64,000 bases of DNA from Rhabdornis inornatus (taxonomy: Eukaryota; Chordata; Aves; Passeriformes; Rhabdornithidae), in assembly GCA_013397075.1 (NCBI GenBank), contig VWZS01006018.1:434001-498000 (forward strand). The letters are read 5' to 3'. Within the stretch, counting starts at the first letter, position 1. Each line of letters starts with the position of its first letter. Below the pieces are notes generated by a model, which had not been told where the DNA came from, did not search any database, and saw only the letters and a program-made list of their open reading frames with translations. Of this stretch, positions 33,559 to 45,500 are shown piece after piece. The position numbers and the translations under genes are program-made.

Positions 33559-34892
33559 GAACAGCATCAAAGAAGGCTCCAGCATCCATTTCTCCTGTAA
33601 TTCCTGACTTTCAGTTCTGACTGCCAAGATGCATTGAAAGAGGCAAAATCATCCCTCAAAAGCACATTATTTCACCAGAGTGCCCAATAACCCAAAGCCA
33701 CTAAAATCACAGAGACAAGCTTTTCACCATTTTCAGGAGGTACTGAATTGGACTGCAATAACCTTCAGCTGAATTATTAATGGTAACTTGTAAGCCATTA
33801 TCATGGAAAGATCTCTATTAGTCGCCAATTTACAGTGTTATTTTCAAAAACATCCAACTTAGGGATGCACAAATCCCATTGACAAGCCAACAGGACTTAA
33901 AATTCCATTTGGCTTCCATTCCTCCCCTTTTTAAAAATCCTGCCCTTAATACATTAAACCTTCCTACTGCACTATCTATAACTTATTTGACAATCAGGCC
34001 ATAAATGTTACTTGACAAGAAGACAACTCTTGGTGCTAAGTCTACAAATTCTCTTCCTAGACCTGGATGAAATTTTGACTATAGGGCATTCTGTTCTAGG
34101 CAGGTTCTTCCACTTGAAATGCAAAGGTTCTCAGAAAGGTGTCCTCAAGAAGAACAGCAAAAACCTGATATTTTCCAGTACAGAAGAGACCTGGCTGGTT
34201 GTGTATATGTAGAACATATCACACTTCACTGCTACATAAGTAAATGGTTTTAATGCTCTTATTGAATAACATTACAAATATCTTGCACATACAAACAGAG
34301 CCTTGCACTTACAGTAGCATTTTCTATCCAAAATTCCCAGCAGCTTTACAAGTAGTGATTAATTAACCCTTGAAAGAGGCAGGTTACGTGCTTAATTATA
34401 AATCCAAAGCAACAGCCCACAAGGACAAGCAATGTGTGTGAAGGCACAAAATATCCCCTAACAAAGCAGGAAACAACACACAATTTGTTCTCCCAGCCCA
34501 TGCCACAGCTCTCACATACCTGCAATTTTTTAGTCTTTCCTTGGGGAGGAAACATGGGATGTCATCAAGCTGGAGCTGTGCTAACAGCATAAAGGTAGGA
34601 GCATGGAAGCATTACTAAAGCTGCAGCTGTATTTTATTCTGATTAATGGGAAAGCATTGGCTGGGATCTTAAGGGCAGCAATACATTTCAAGTAAGCATT
34701 ATCACAAGTCAAGAGAATTCACCAGTAACACTTTGAAAGGAAGATGTGAAGGAAGCACAAAAAAGATGTGGAATTCAGGGCAGCAACTTCAGCAAACTCA
34801 GTCAAATGATTTGTAATATCTCTTAAAGAGAGGATCAAGGAATTCAGGAAAACTGACAATTACCGAGAAGAATGTATAAAATAATGCAAGAG
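33559..34892 (+). repeat. 1,334-bp block, copy 2 (continuous with right flank)
   Basis: Same sequence as 31957-33290. This copy runs on without a gap into unique sequence at 34893, so it is the one I take as correctly placed. It contains the exon candidate 34520-34575. Confidence 0.9.
34520..34575 (-). CDS. Candidate 56-bp exon, unknown protein
   Basis: Minus-strand segment after a very good acceptor (CTTTATGCTGTTAGCACAG) and before the donor GCAG then GTATGTGAG. Two frames contain stops. The open frame starts on a codon boundary and reads LQLDDIPCFLPKERLKNC, then two bases of a split codon. It joins in phase after the proposed start exon 41378-41451 and before 30221-30305. No family was recognised. 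It is among the more credible exons of the minus-strand transcript. Confidence 0.4.
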
Positions 34893-37800
34893 ATTATCTC
34901 AGTGCAGGGGGAATATAGGAAACACTGGAAGAGACTGTTACACCCAGAATCTTCAAAGGCTTTGACTATCAGAAGAAATTGTACAAAAGGTGAAACAAGA
35001 ACATTTAACAAAGAACAAGAATTAGAATGGCACAAATGGTTCAGTTCTGAGCCAGATGAGCCAGCACACAAAAGGATCAACAACTAATGAGGGACATAAA
35101 AAGGCAACAGGAGAAGGATCTATAAATACAGCAGAAGTAAGTGGGAGAAAAAGATAAGCAGAGGTTCTAGTATTTAATGGGAAAGGAGAGAAAATAACAG
35201 ATGGCAAAGAGAAAGCTGAAGCATTCAGTACTTCCTTCATATTCTTTTATGTCTCCATCTAAAGGATAATGAAAAGCAAAAATGTTTCTAAAGTGATTTT
35301 CACGGAGGAGACAGGACTAGAGGCCTGAAGAAAAGAAAGAATAGGCTAAAAAGTATCAAAAGAAGCCAGACACACTCAGTCTGCTGGAGGATGATGAAGT
35401 TCACCGCAGAGTACTTAAGGAATTACCTAAAGCCATCCCCAAACATTAGCTATTATATTCAATAATGCACAAAGGGAGGGCAGAGTTCCCAAAGGACACT
35501 GGAGAGGCAAAAACAGTGCTCAGCTTCAAAAGGAGAAGCAAGGCTAAACTGAAGAAGCTTCAAACCCAACCAGCTCCATTTTATACCACAGAGGACACTG
35601 ACACAACTTAAATCACCAGAGAAGTACCTCGAGGATTAAGTGCCTGAAAATAATCAGAATGTCAAAGCAATGAAATTTCCTTTTTGGTGTGGTAGCTGGG
35701 CTACTACAGAAGGAAACCCCAGTAACAGCAGTTCAGACTGGCTAGTAAGGCTTTCTGTAACTGGCCAGAGTGACATTTTCATGGGGTGGAAGGACTGATA
35801 CAAAATTGCAGTTTAGTGGGTGCGGTTTCTTAAAAAAAAAAAAAAAATCAAAAACCAAACAACCACCCAAATTAAAGTGATTACTGAAACTCACTGTCAG
35901 TGGAATGCATCTCACAACTTGCTGTACACGTTAGAAAATGCCAGGAGAGAAAAATGTTTGTGAAATAAACAGGTAGGGTTCATGTCACCTCCAGCCCACA
36001 AGCAAACGAGATCAAAATTGACACTAAAACCTAAAGCATTGAAGAACTTGCTGAAAAGTGAAGTGCAATAAGCAGAACGAGTACAAATCTAGACATCAAG
36101 AGAAACACTAAACAGAGATCACCTGAGTTCTGTTGGAAGGGATCTAAAAGCCACCGTTGACCACAAGTAAAAAAAAGTATAATGGCATTTTTAAAAAGGC
36201 GTATTTCATGCCAGGATGTCTAACAGGACTGCCACTCAGACAGCAACCTTTCCATTTTTCTCCACTGTCCAGAAACTTGCAGAACATGAGTGGAAAAGAA
36301 AAATCACAAGAAAATTCACAGTAAATGCAGCTCTGTCTTGTCATCCTATTTAGCTGGGGAGCAATAAATGTCAGCAGTGCCAAGGGGAAATATGAGGGGA
36401 GCACTGTGGGGTCACACAAAAAGCAGTGTAATAGTGTATCTTTGGAGGGAACACACCCATTAACACCAACCTTCACAGGCCATAATGGCATTTTCGTGTT
36501 CCTGCTGCTCCTGAATTCTTCAGCACTTGACACAGAACCACCAGGGCTACTGTATATAACACATTAATTTTTCAGAGTATTTAACCTTTTAATAAGAATC
36601 ATTCTACATCTTCCAGATTGATTCTTGTGGCATTTTCAAGCTTAACTAAAAAATGGGCCTAGTTTTTGTCAGGGCTTTTGGACACTTTCTGTAATTAAGA
36701 AAAACCCAATGATGTGGAATAGATCTCTACCAGGTAAAATTTTGACATTTTGTATTCATGTAATTACTTTCTATGTTTGTAGGCCCAAACTTATGCCAAC
36801 CTTCTATTTCACTTCATATAAACTGATTTAAAGCTTGTAAAATACTTCACACATTAGAAAAATGCTGGTGAACATGCAGACTTTGTAGACTAAAGTGATG
36901 CATTAATGCTGCATTTGAACCTAAGAACACAAGTTCAATGCAGCAAAGCCGTTGTAAATACACCTAATAATGCCACCAATTAGTTTTAAATAATTAAATT
37001 TCTTCTCAAAACTTCCATTTTGCTTTTCCTGTAACTCTAGGCCAGCACCTAAAAATGCACATATCCATTTTCTCAGATGGCAAAGAATGTAAATCTTAAT
37101 TCTTCTGGAGTAATTACTTTCAGCAATTGCAAAGAAATCTGATGATAGCAAAGAATATTTTTCTGTTTGATTATAGTAAATTTCCTCATCCATACTTCTG
37201 CTTTAAAATATTCTGAAATGCCTATTGGAATACTTTCTAGGAACCCATCAACCTATGGGAAGTTTTCAGTATGGGTTAGAGAGAACATTCCCTGAAAACA
37301 AAATTCCTATTATTTCAATCCTCTTAAACAGTATTAAGCTCTTTAAACAATAACAACAGTACCAAAAGGCTTAAAATACCAAGACATTACCTGGGTCTCA
37401 AAAAATTGAATGCTGGATCATCTAAAATATGGCCCTGTTTTGTCTGCTGTGCTGAATGCAATCATACCTTCCAGGATGGCAGATTTCCCATCAGTGGGAA
37501 TAACTTCCCTAATGAAGAATGGCTATTCAATAAGCAGGACAGAATATACAGGATCAGCAAATACTTTCAAGGTGACGACTTCTGCACAGGAAAGCTATCC
37601 AGAGGCTTGGAATCTCCTGCTCACAGTGAGATAACAAAAGGAATGTGCTGGGCATTATGCTCACTGATAAACCATCAAGAGAAATCCTGTTCACCAGAAA
37701 ACTCCTGAGACCTAAAGCGTTTCATGAAGAGATGTATCTGGAGTGGACAGCAGCTGCAATATCTTTGAGCAATCTTCATCCCTGATGGATGATTTTAGAG

Positions 37801-40800
37801 TAGGTAGAATTTTCATAAGTTCAGTACAAGTTATTTGAGCCTTGTTAATAAATCAATCAGGCTAAATGCAATTCCCCAAACACTGTGGAATTAATGATTT
37901 ATCAGTCTTAGAAATAGAAGTGCTGAATAGAGACAGCTGCATTATTCTGGCTTCACAACACACAAAATGTTTTCAAAACTTGAAATGTGCATCCAAGGTC
38001 AGTCTGCTGTGGAGTGTGAGAGGGAAACGTGATTCAGCCTTGCAGCTCCAAATCCCATCCCTTCAACAATTAATATCAATCCTGGCTGGATGTGCAAGCC
38101 CTGCACACGGATGGTGGCAATTTCTGTGTTTACATACAATGTACACATCATCCCACTGCTAATGCAGGCAGAAAGACCTCGGAGCACCAGTGAAATTAGG
38201 CAGGTCTGGTTCTGAAAAACCCCACTGCTGTGACTTTTTAAAGGCATTCCACACACAGGGAACAAACCCACTGTGCAGACAGAGGTCCCTGTGTTATGGC
38301 AGCTGGACAGCCCAGCACACAACCCCTCTGCTGCTGCTGTTGCTCTCTCACAGAGGTTCAGCTCTTGCACCTCAACGTTGCCTTCCCAAGCCTTTGGCAC
38401 CCCAGACGTGGCAACCTGGGGAAGCTGAGCAGTTCTTGGGATGTGAATAGGAGTGATGGAGAGGCTGTAAAACCTGCCAGCAATGCAAGCCTTTGGATCA
38501 GAGCAGAGAAAGGCTGGAAGCAGATAAATAAGCATCCACAAGAGAACTGCTCTAGAGGCTCTGAGGGCACCGACCTGAGCAGGCTCTTCAGAAATGCCTT
38601 TTCTGCACAATTAGAGGTGTGCAATGAACCCTCCAGAACACACTTTCTGCTGCACTAATTAAAGATGTAGCAACCTCTGCTTCCTAGAACTATTTGAAGC
38701 TTCTTTGGTTTACATTCCAGTGTGTGGAGGGCATCCTGAATCGCACCAGTTATATCATTTAGATGTTACAAAATATTCAAGATTTCTGAGCATGACTTTC
38801 AAAATAGCTGAAAACACAGCCTTTTACATAATGATCCTTAGATACAAGCCCATGCTAGTGGATATGGGGTCATCAGCAACATGGTAGTTACACATCCCTT
38901 AGGAAATGCTGTCATACATCACATAGATGGATATTTTATCACATAAAATGGAAGTCTGAAATTTCACTACTAAATAAGTCCAGTTATGAAGATGGACCTT
39001 TTTTCAAAGTAGGCTTTGGCAATAAATAAACTGTTCTGATTTAACTGATAATTCTGTAGCATGAATATACTGAGACCAACCTGGATCTCAGCCACTGTGA
39101 CATCCTATTACATGCAAATATTTCTTGTTAATTCTCACTCTTCCTTTCTCAAATATTTTATATTTTTCTTTTCAGATAATTAAAATTATTTATGCTTTTT
39201 CATTTGCCACTTATATTCATAAAATAATCTGCATTTCTATTTATCTTACTTTTTACAAACTTTTTCCTTCAAAGGACAACTCAAGTTCCATTCTGAACTT
39301 TGTAAATTGCAACCATTTACTGCACAGTGTACATTAAATGTAAAGCTGTTTGGAAACTAAATTCTTATGTCTGACACACACATTCCAAGGGTAAGCTTCA
39401 CCAGAAGTTTGAACTCTGTTCAGATGCTTGTTTTAAAAGATTTCAGCAGTCACACAATTTTGCTTAAATGTAAACATTCGCTCTGTTCCCGATTATCTCC
39501 TCTGCTATCATCTCCCATCAGCCTGCCACCAAAACAATCGCTTATCTCTAGAACAATTTCTCTGCTTTTTCCTCATGGTCAATGCAGATGAGTTTTTCCC
39601 AACTGCAGTCCTGAACCTATCCTTAAGCTAAATGCAAGTTTTAGAGTGTTTTGAGTATCAGAATTTCCTTTTTAACCTCACTTGATACACTTTAAACTGC
39701 CTACAACAATCAGAATATGCAGGTTTTGATGATGCAAATAAACTCCAAGCACTAAGAGGATTATCAATATTCAGACAAGCAGTCTAGCTTTCCAGTCACA
39801 TCACTGAAGTTTCTGTGGTAAATGACCTGAGGTGCTTTATTCTGGGCTAACCAAGGATAAGGAACCAAACAAATGCACCAACTTTGACTCAGCCAGCTCC
39901 AAAAAGGCACCAAACTCTGTCAGAGGTGCCTTGTGGTGCCTGGTATGTGACATGGGACATGGTGGAGACTCTGAAACAGTGCCAAAGGCCAGGAGAGGAG
40001 CTCTGAGGCATCTCCAACAACACCAAACACCTTTTTGGGGAAACCAAACCAATCCCCCTGGCTATGATAATGCTCCATTCAGCTTCCTCCAAACCAAATC
40101 CATCGAGGTGACAGCTTCACAGGACACCATATAAACATCCGTGTTATCTCCCCATGGAGCTTGTCAAAAACAATAAAAATGTACTTAGCATAACCAGGAA
40201 ATAGACAATTGAATGGCTAAAAGATATGGTTGGGATAGAGAGACAGGCCAGGCATTTGGAACAATACCACATTCAATAGCCTGGATAATCAAGAGGTTGT
40301 GGTCCTGGATTTACAGCATGGCAGCAAAGGACGGGGCTGGTAATGGTATCAAACAGGAATTCAAGGTAACAGAATACTCTGTATTCATTCCATTAAGTGT
40401 TAAAGTGACTATGTTAATATTGACACTAAACTGAACATTTAATCCATATTCTTTTGCTTTAGGAAGAGCTTGTAGCAATATTCACTTTGAAAATGGAGCT
40501 TAATGCCAGATCGTGAAGTCACTGCAGAGAATACTGAGCTGGTTTCTTAGCAAGATACCACAGGCAAACTACTTCTCCACAGAAAACTCATGAAAATGCT
40601 GAATCCTCTTTGAGTCAGCACATGAAAATTAATCACGTGTTGGTGAGGGGACAGGATCAGAAACAAAGTGCTGCTGAGAACATGACAGTGTACGTGCAGA
40701 TCCACTCAAAGAACTGCTTACGTAACTCAGGGCTCGCAGTATCTACCAGCCACACTCAGTATTCCTTAAAAGAATCCCTTTTACTGCTGGGAGTTGAGTT

Positions 40801-41219
40801 ACAGCACTATCAACTTCCACACTGTTTAAAAACTTACATTTTAGCTTATTTTGGGAGCAGTTAAGTCCTACTCTTCACCAGTGCTTTCAGCTTGCCTATC
40901 TTCCCAGCACCTTATCTTGGTACCCATGCTTCTCAAATAGCACTTTACTACAAAATACGCTTTAATTAAAAAGAAAGTTTAAAAAGTATTAGCACAGAGT
41001 CAGGTTGGTGTAACGTGATAAAACTGCACAATAAGATGGTGGGGAAAAAAAAACACAAGCAAAAAGAATCAGCAAGAAATACACAGAAAGGAGTAAACTT
41101 TTGGATGGTTTAATTCATCAAACGAGAGGTTTTCTCCACCTACAATACAGGAAGCCTTTCAAAGAAACAGAACGGAAGACAGTGCCCCTCCTTACACGTT
41201 TCTAGCACGGTCTCCGAAT
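34893..41219. other. Long non-coding stretch, probably intron
   Basis: AT-rich to neutral sequence without a supportable exon. A 15-base A run occurs near 35832-35846. Open frames at 36.1-36.5, 37.4-37.7 and 38.0-38.6 kb overlap on both strands and lack splice pairs. A GTTGGAAGGGATCTAAAAG string near 36.13 kb vaguely recalls a CR1 end, but it is too short to call. Confidence 0.45.
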
Positions 41220-41377
41220 CGAGATTTTAGGAGAAGAACCCATTATGTTCAGTGGCGGTAGGAAAGCACATCTTGACGACATCCATGCCAAGGTGGTGGC
41301 GACCGGGGGCTACAGCGGCCACCTCAGCCGGCATCCAGGGCACCCGGGCTGGCGACTGCGTGGCCGGGCAAAGTTAC

Positions 41378-41451
41378 CTCCCGCCGCATTTTCCTCGGGC
41401 TGGGAGGCGCTCGGAACGCTCCGCTGGAGTGCTGCGAGGCTTTGCAAACTA
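41378..41451 (-). CDS. Proposed start exon of the leftward gene
   Basis: Minus strand. An acceptor at 41452-41453 (CACGAGCAG, with an upstream T-rich tract) leads into a 74-bp segment ending at the donor GGGAG then GTAACT. Its first ATG lies at 41389 in a favourable context (A at -3). It opens a frame M-R-R-E that reaches the donor on a codon boundary, which suits 34520-34575. The coding part would be 41378-41389. The 5' non-coding exon would end at 42002. A four-codon first coding exon is possible but gives little proof. An ATG in a different transcript form is an alternative. Confidence 0.3.
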
Positions 41452-42001
41452 CTGCTCGTGAAACATTTAAATCCCCCCGTGGAAAAGAAGAAAAATAAAA
41501 ATAAAGCGGCAGCCCGGGCGCAGCAGCGCGGAGCGGCACCGCAGGAGCGCCGGGGACACGGCGGGGGACGGCGCTCCCGGGAGGCTTCCCTTCCATCAGC
41601 CTGCCAGGGAGCAGGGCTGCGATCGACAATCTCCTGTGACTCTCCCAAATCCGGATTTCCAGGAGGAGCGTCACCTCCCGGAGCCGCTGGGGCTCCCTCC
41701 GGGCCGGTGCCTCGGGGCTCCGCCGCCCCCTCCCAGCCCCGGCCGGGGCAGAGCGCGGCCACCGCCGCCTCCCGACCCGCTCCCGGCTCCGAGGGCGCTC
41801 CGGGCTGCAGCCGGACTCAGAGCAGAGGCTTCCCGCAGCAGCGCGGCCGCTGCCGCCGATCCCGCCCGCATCCCCCGCCCGAGAGCATCCTCCGGCCGCA
41901 TCCCGCATCCCCGGGATGGGCTCGGCCCCGGCTGCGCTCCCGCCCCCGCCGCCCCCTCAAGGTCACCGCGGAGCCCCGGGGGTGGCCGCTGCCGCTCCTA
42001 C

Positions 42002-42120
42002 CTGGGCCGAGCGGAGCGGAGCCGCCGCTGTCCCTGACCGGGGGCTCGGGCCGCGCTCGGCGCCTCCTCCTGCGCCGGGGCCGCTGCGCTGCGAGGCGGC
42101 GGCTCCGTCAGACTTAGCGG
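42002..42120 (-). other. Proposed 5' non-coding exon, leftward transcript
   Basis: Minus-strand GC-rich segment ending in CTCGGCCCAG before the donor GTAGGAGCGG. No ATG was seen in it. The 5' end is a guess, since no start-site signal defines it. It supports transcription leftward from the CpG island. Confidence 0.4.
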
Positions 42121-42199
42121 GGAAGCCCTGGGGGGGCGGGCAGCGCCTCTCCCCACCCCGCGAGGTGCCGGAGCCGAGCCCAGCCGAGCCTCCCCCGGC

Positions 42200-42346
42200 G
42201 GGGCTGGGGCTCCCCTCAGCGGGGAGAGGCTGCGCCGCGCCCCGCTCCGCTCCGCAGGGCTCCCTCCGGCTCCCTCCGGGCTCCCGGAGCCTCCCGGGCT
42301 CGGGGGATGCGCGGCGGTGCCGGAGCCGTGCGGAGGCTCCGCGCAG
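42200..42346 (+). other. Proposed first exon, rightward transcript
   Basis: Plus-strand GC-rich segment ending in CTCCGCGCAG before the donor GTGAGCGCGG. An ATG at 42307, joined to the next exon, gives a 29-codon open frame (MRGGAGAVRRLRA, then VARFLPEFCKNLKGKV, stop). This could be an upstream frame or simply 5' leader. The 5' border is not defined. Confidence 0.45.
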
Positions 42347-42441
42347 GTGAGCGCGGCTCTGGGGCTCAGCCGTGTCTGTTCAGCACCGAGCGTTTCACAC
42401 CACCGCCTTTCTTTACCCTTTTTTGTTTGTTTTTTAAACAG

Positions 42442-42569
42442 TCGCCAGATTTCTGCCAGAATTCTGCAAAAATCTCAAGGGGAAAGTCTGATGCGGATTC
42501 TGAGATGGAGAGTCCCACCCTGGGACACAGCACCAGGGGAAGTACAAAAAATGGAATTATGATGTGCAG
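42442..42569 (+). CDS. Proposed second exon with start codon, rightward gene
   Basis: Plus-strand 128-bp segment after a T-rich tract ending TTTTTTAAACAG and before the donor GTGCAG then GTGATG. The intron before it is 95 nt. One frame is open throughout and contains an ATG at 42505 in a good context (G at -3 and +4). From there it reads MESPTLGHSTRGSTKNGIMM and ends two bases into a codon. The Ser/Thr/Gly-rich text would suit a disordered N-terminus. No family was recognised. A non-coding exon is the alternative. Confidence 0.4.
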
Positions 42570-45500
42570 GTGATGTGCGTTACACAGACTGAGAAACAGC
42601 ACTCCAGATTTAGAACATTAGTAATAAAACCCCACCCCGTGACTTAGATTTGAAGATACTACTTTTGTACTAAAGAGGATGGCATCTTTGAAATGTTGCC
42701 AGAGTAGTTAATGCCGGGTATTTAACCAACACGTTCTGGTTTTACACATAGGCTTAAGTTAGATTTCATAACAGTTCTCTTGTGCCACATAATCTTTTCA
42801 CCCTGAGAGTTAAAACCAGTTACTAAATGTCTCCAAAGCTGAACGGAGACAGAGAGGATTTTGAAGAACAGAAAAGTACATTTGGTATTTGGGGTGGGGA
42901 TTTGTGTGGTGTAAAGGATGCACACACATCACACAACACCTGTGGACTGCTACAGAGAACAACACCAGCATTTTACTTGGAAAACTGGAAGTATTCCACC
43001 ACTTTTTATTGGTGAATAGCAGCACTGCCCAGCCCCGGTTGTCTGACAGATGATACACCGTTAATTATATTCTGATTACTATCTGAGCTTCTTCCTTAAC
43101 ACCATTTAAATTCCACTTTTAACCTTATCTCAGCAAGGACTAAAGGAAAAAGTAGGACAGCCAACATGAAAGTACAAATCCCTCCACATCTTTTAAAACT
43201 ATTTCTAACTTATTGAAACCCAGGAGAAGATGCTACATTATATTTGTAGAGCTTTCAGGCAAGCTTGTTAACAAAATCCAGACTTGTAGGTCTCACCAAG
43301 TTCAGTTACTAGCTTTGGTAGAAAATCAGAAACCTGGAAGTATTCTGCAAATATCTAGATTGGTTTTCTCATTTGATCTTAAGCCACATGCTTACTGCCA
43401 AGTGAGGGTGAACAAGGGTGCTTTCCCCTGCTACATTTCCCCGGGTCGTGAGGAAGATCAAACCAACTGAGAAAAACTAATCAAGAATAGCAGCACTTTT
43501 TGTTTTGACAATGCTTAGAAAGATGGCAGAGAAAGCCTGAATGAAAAGTTTACAAAAATAATCATGCAGACATTAGGTAAATGTGGTGCTATTTTCAGCT
43601 TGTGCTTATTAATCATTTAAAGCAGATGATTGGAGTGCCATTTGAAAAGCATTAGATGTGCATCCTTACTAGCTGCCTGCAAATGCATTTCACTGGTAAT
43701 TCTGTGCTGCACGAAAACGTTACATCCTCCAGACTGTTTTCACAAAAACACTGAACTCCACACACAGCTACACCTGTTAAATACCATGGCTCACAGTGCA
43801 GAGCTCGGGGTTTAAATCTCACACACAAGGACACACTCAATCTTCTGATTCCTCACATCAGAACATCCTCAGCAGGTCAGCTACTGCAGCTGGAATTAAT
43901 GACACCAGAGCAGCACAAATTACTGCTTTCCTTGCTTGCTCTCCATCTTCAGATGCTTAGCCCTACAACTGATTTTTGTCACTCATGGTGAAACAGCAGA
44001 AGTGTCTGGCTGTTTATCACCTGTGATAAGCCATGAAAGACAGAGTAGATTTCTTCATTTTAAGATCTGCCTATGAAAATCTCTCCCCATGCAGACAGTG
44101 AGGTAGAATTTCGTATATTTCTGCCAACTTTAGAAGCTGTCCCCATATTTTTGTAGAGTACATGACAGGGATCTCAGCACATCTTTTCTGTTACTACAGC
44201 ATTTCTAGAAACTCAACCCTTTGCACACAAGTTTTAAAGATACTTAAAATGTGATGTTTACAGTAACAACATCAACTAATGGCTAAATGTAACACTCGTT
44301 ATTCTATTTCAGAGATTAGGACCATTTGTGTTATGTTTTTCCCTGAATTCATTGCAACTCCTCTCACCTAAGGTGATATTTAGAGATTCCTTTAAATTCT
44401 TCCTCATTTTCCTGCTTAAGGGGGGAATATGTGCATAGTGGGGGTCACCTGCTTTACCAAAATAATGTAAAGGAGCAGAGATCATGTAATCACTAAACTC
44501 TGGCACTATGCTTGCCTCCAGTTTGAATAAACTAATAGTGACTCATCCTTCTCAGAGAGTTCTTCTCAGGTTTTTCTCTTCACATCATTTTCACAACCTG
44601 GAGCTTAATTTCCACACTAACAAAACAGGAGAGGATTTTCAAGGAAACTTCAGAAAGGAAGTGATAATGGGTGCCAGTTCAGCAGCTCAGATTTTGGCTG
44701 TAGTAGGTTAGAATGGAATAGCTATTTGTATTTCAGCCTCTTTTAGGAAATTTCTAAAAATAGATGTGTGTGTGAAAGGACACAACTATGATGTCTTGAT
44801 ATCATATATAAAATCCATCACCCATCCTTATGCATTTACAGAGTTTATCTTTGAACTGCTGTTGGTGCCAAGTGATGACACAGAATGAAAGTGAAGAATA
44901 TTTAATCTGCCAAAAACACAGCAGTTTGTGGATCTGGAAATCAAAGATCAATTCTAAAAGCTTTTCTACAGAGGTGGCACCAGGAGTGGTTATCCAACCC
45001 CACAGGGCTGTGTGAAACACCAGCAGCAGGGAGGACATTTGGGGTGCCCATCTTGGACTCCCAGCCACTGAGTCCGACTCTTTTCTACCAAACTGGGACA
45101 TTTCACCACCAGAATGGTCAGACCCAGCTGCAGTTTCTATTGAGGAAAAACTCCCATGGTATCAAATGCCACCAAACCGTGGCACAAGTCCAGCATCTGA
45201 TAGAGTAGAAAACGTATCCCTGTGAATCACCAGTGAGATCTCCTGCAGTAATTTCACACCCTCACACCAGCCTGCCAGGGAAAAGCCAACCAGCCCTAAA
45301 TATCTGCTGGTTTTAAGAGCAAAAGCAATGCCAGACAAAGGCTGCAGCAGTAAAACACTCTGTGATACTGCCATGATGTGTTATAGCAATCAGGATGAGG
45401 AAAATTATTTTTGCATTTAATATCTCAACATTGTATGCACTACAGGAGAAGGTAACAAAAACTTGCCTTCTATTTTGTTTTGAAAAAATACAGGTTGACC

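Larger units (their letters stand above)
41220..42400. promoter_or_regulatory. CpG island, probable bidirectional promoter
   Basis: Very high G+C and dense CpG, with an abrupt change to AT-rich DNA on both sides. A GC box (GGGGGGCGGG, 42131-42140) lies between two outward-facing splice donors: CCCAG then GTAGGA on the minus strand at 42002, and GCGCAG then GTGAGC on the plus strand at 42346. No TATA box is apparent, as is usual for CpG-island promoters. Transcription start sites should lie between about 42.05 and 42.30 kb. Confidence 0.8.

Noticed and set aside
36130..36160. GTTGGAAGGGATCTAAAAG as a CR1 end
   Set aside because: The match is under 20 bases and lacks the neighbouring CR1 landmarks.
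41245..42117. 290-codon plus-strand open frame across the 41-42 kb CpG island
   Set aside because: Pro/Arg/Ala-rich text with matching open frames on the other strand. It runs through both the proposed promoter and the splice sites. This is typical of CpG-island DNA, not a protein.
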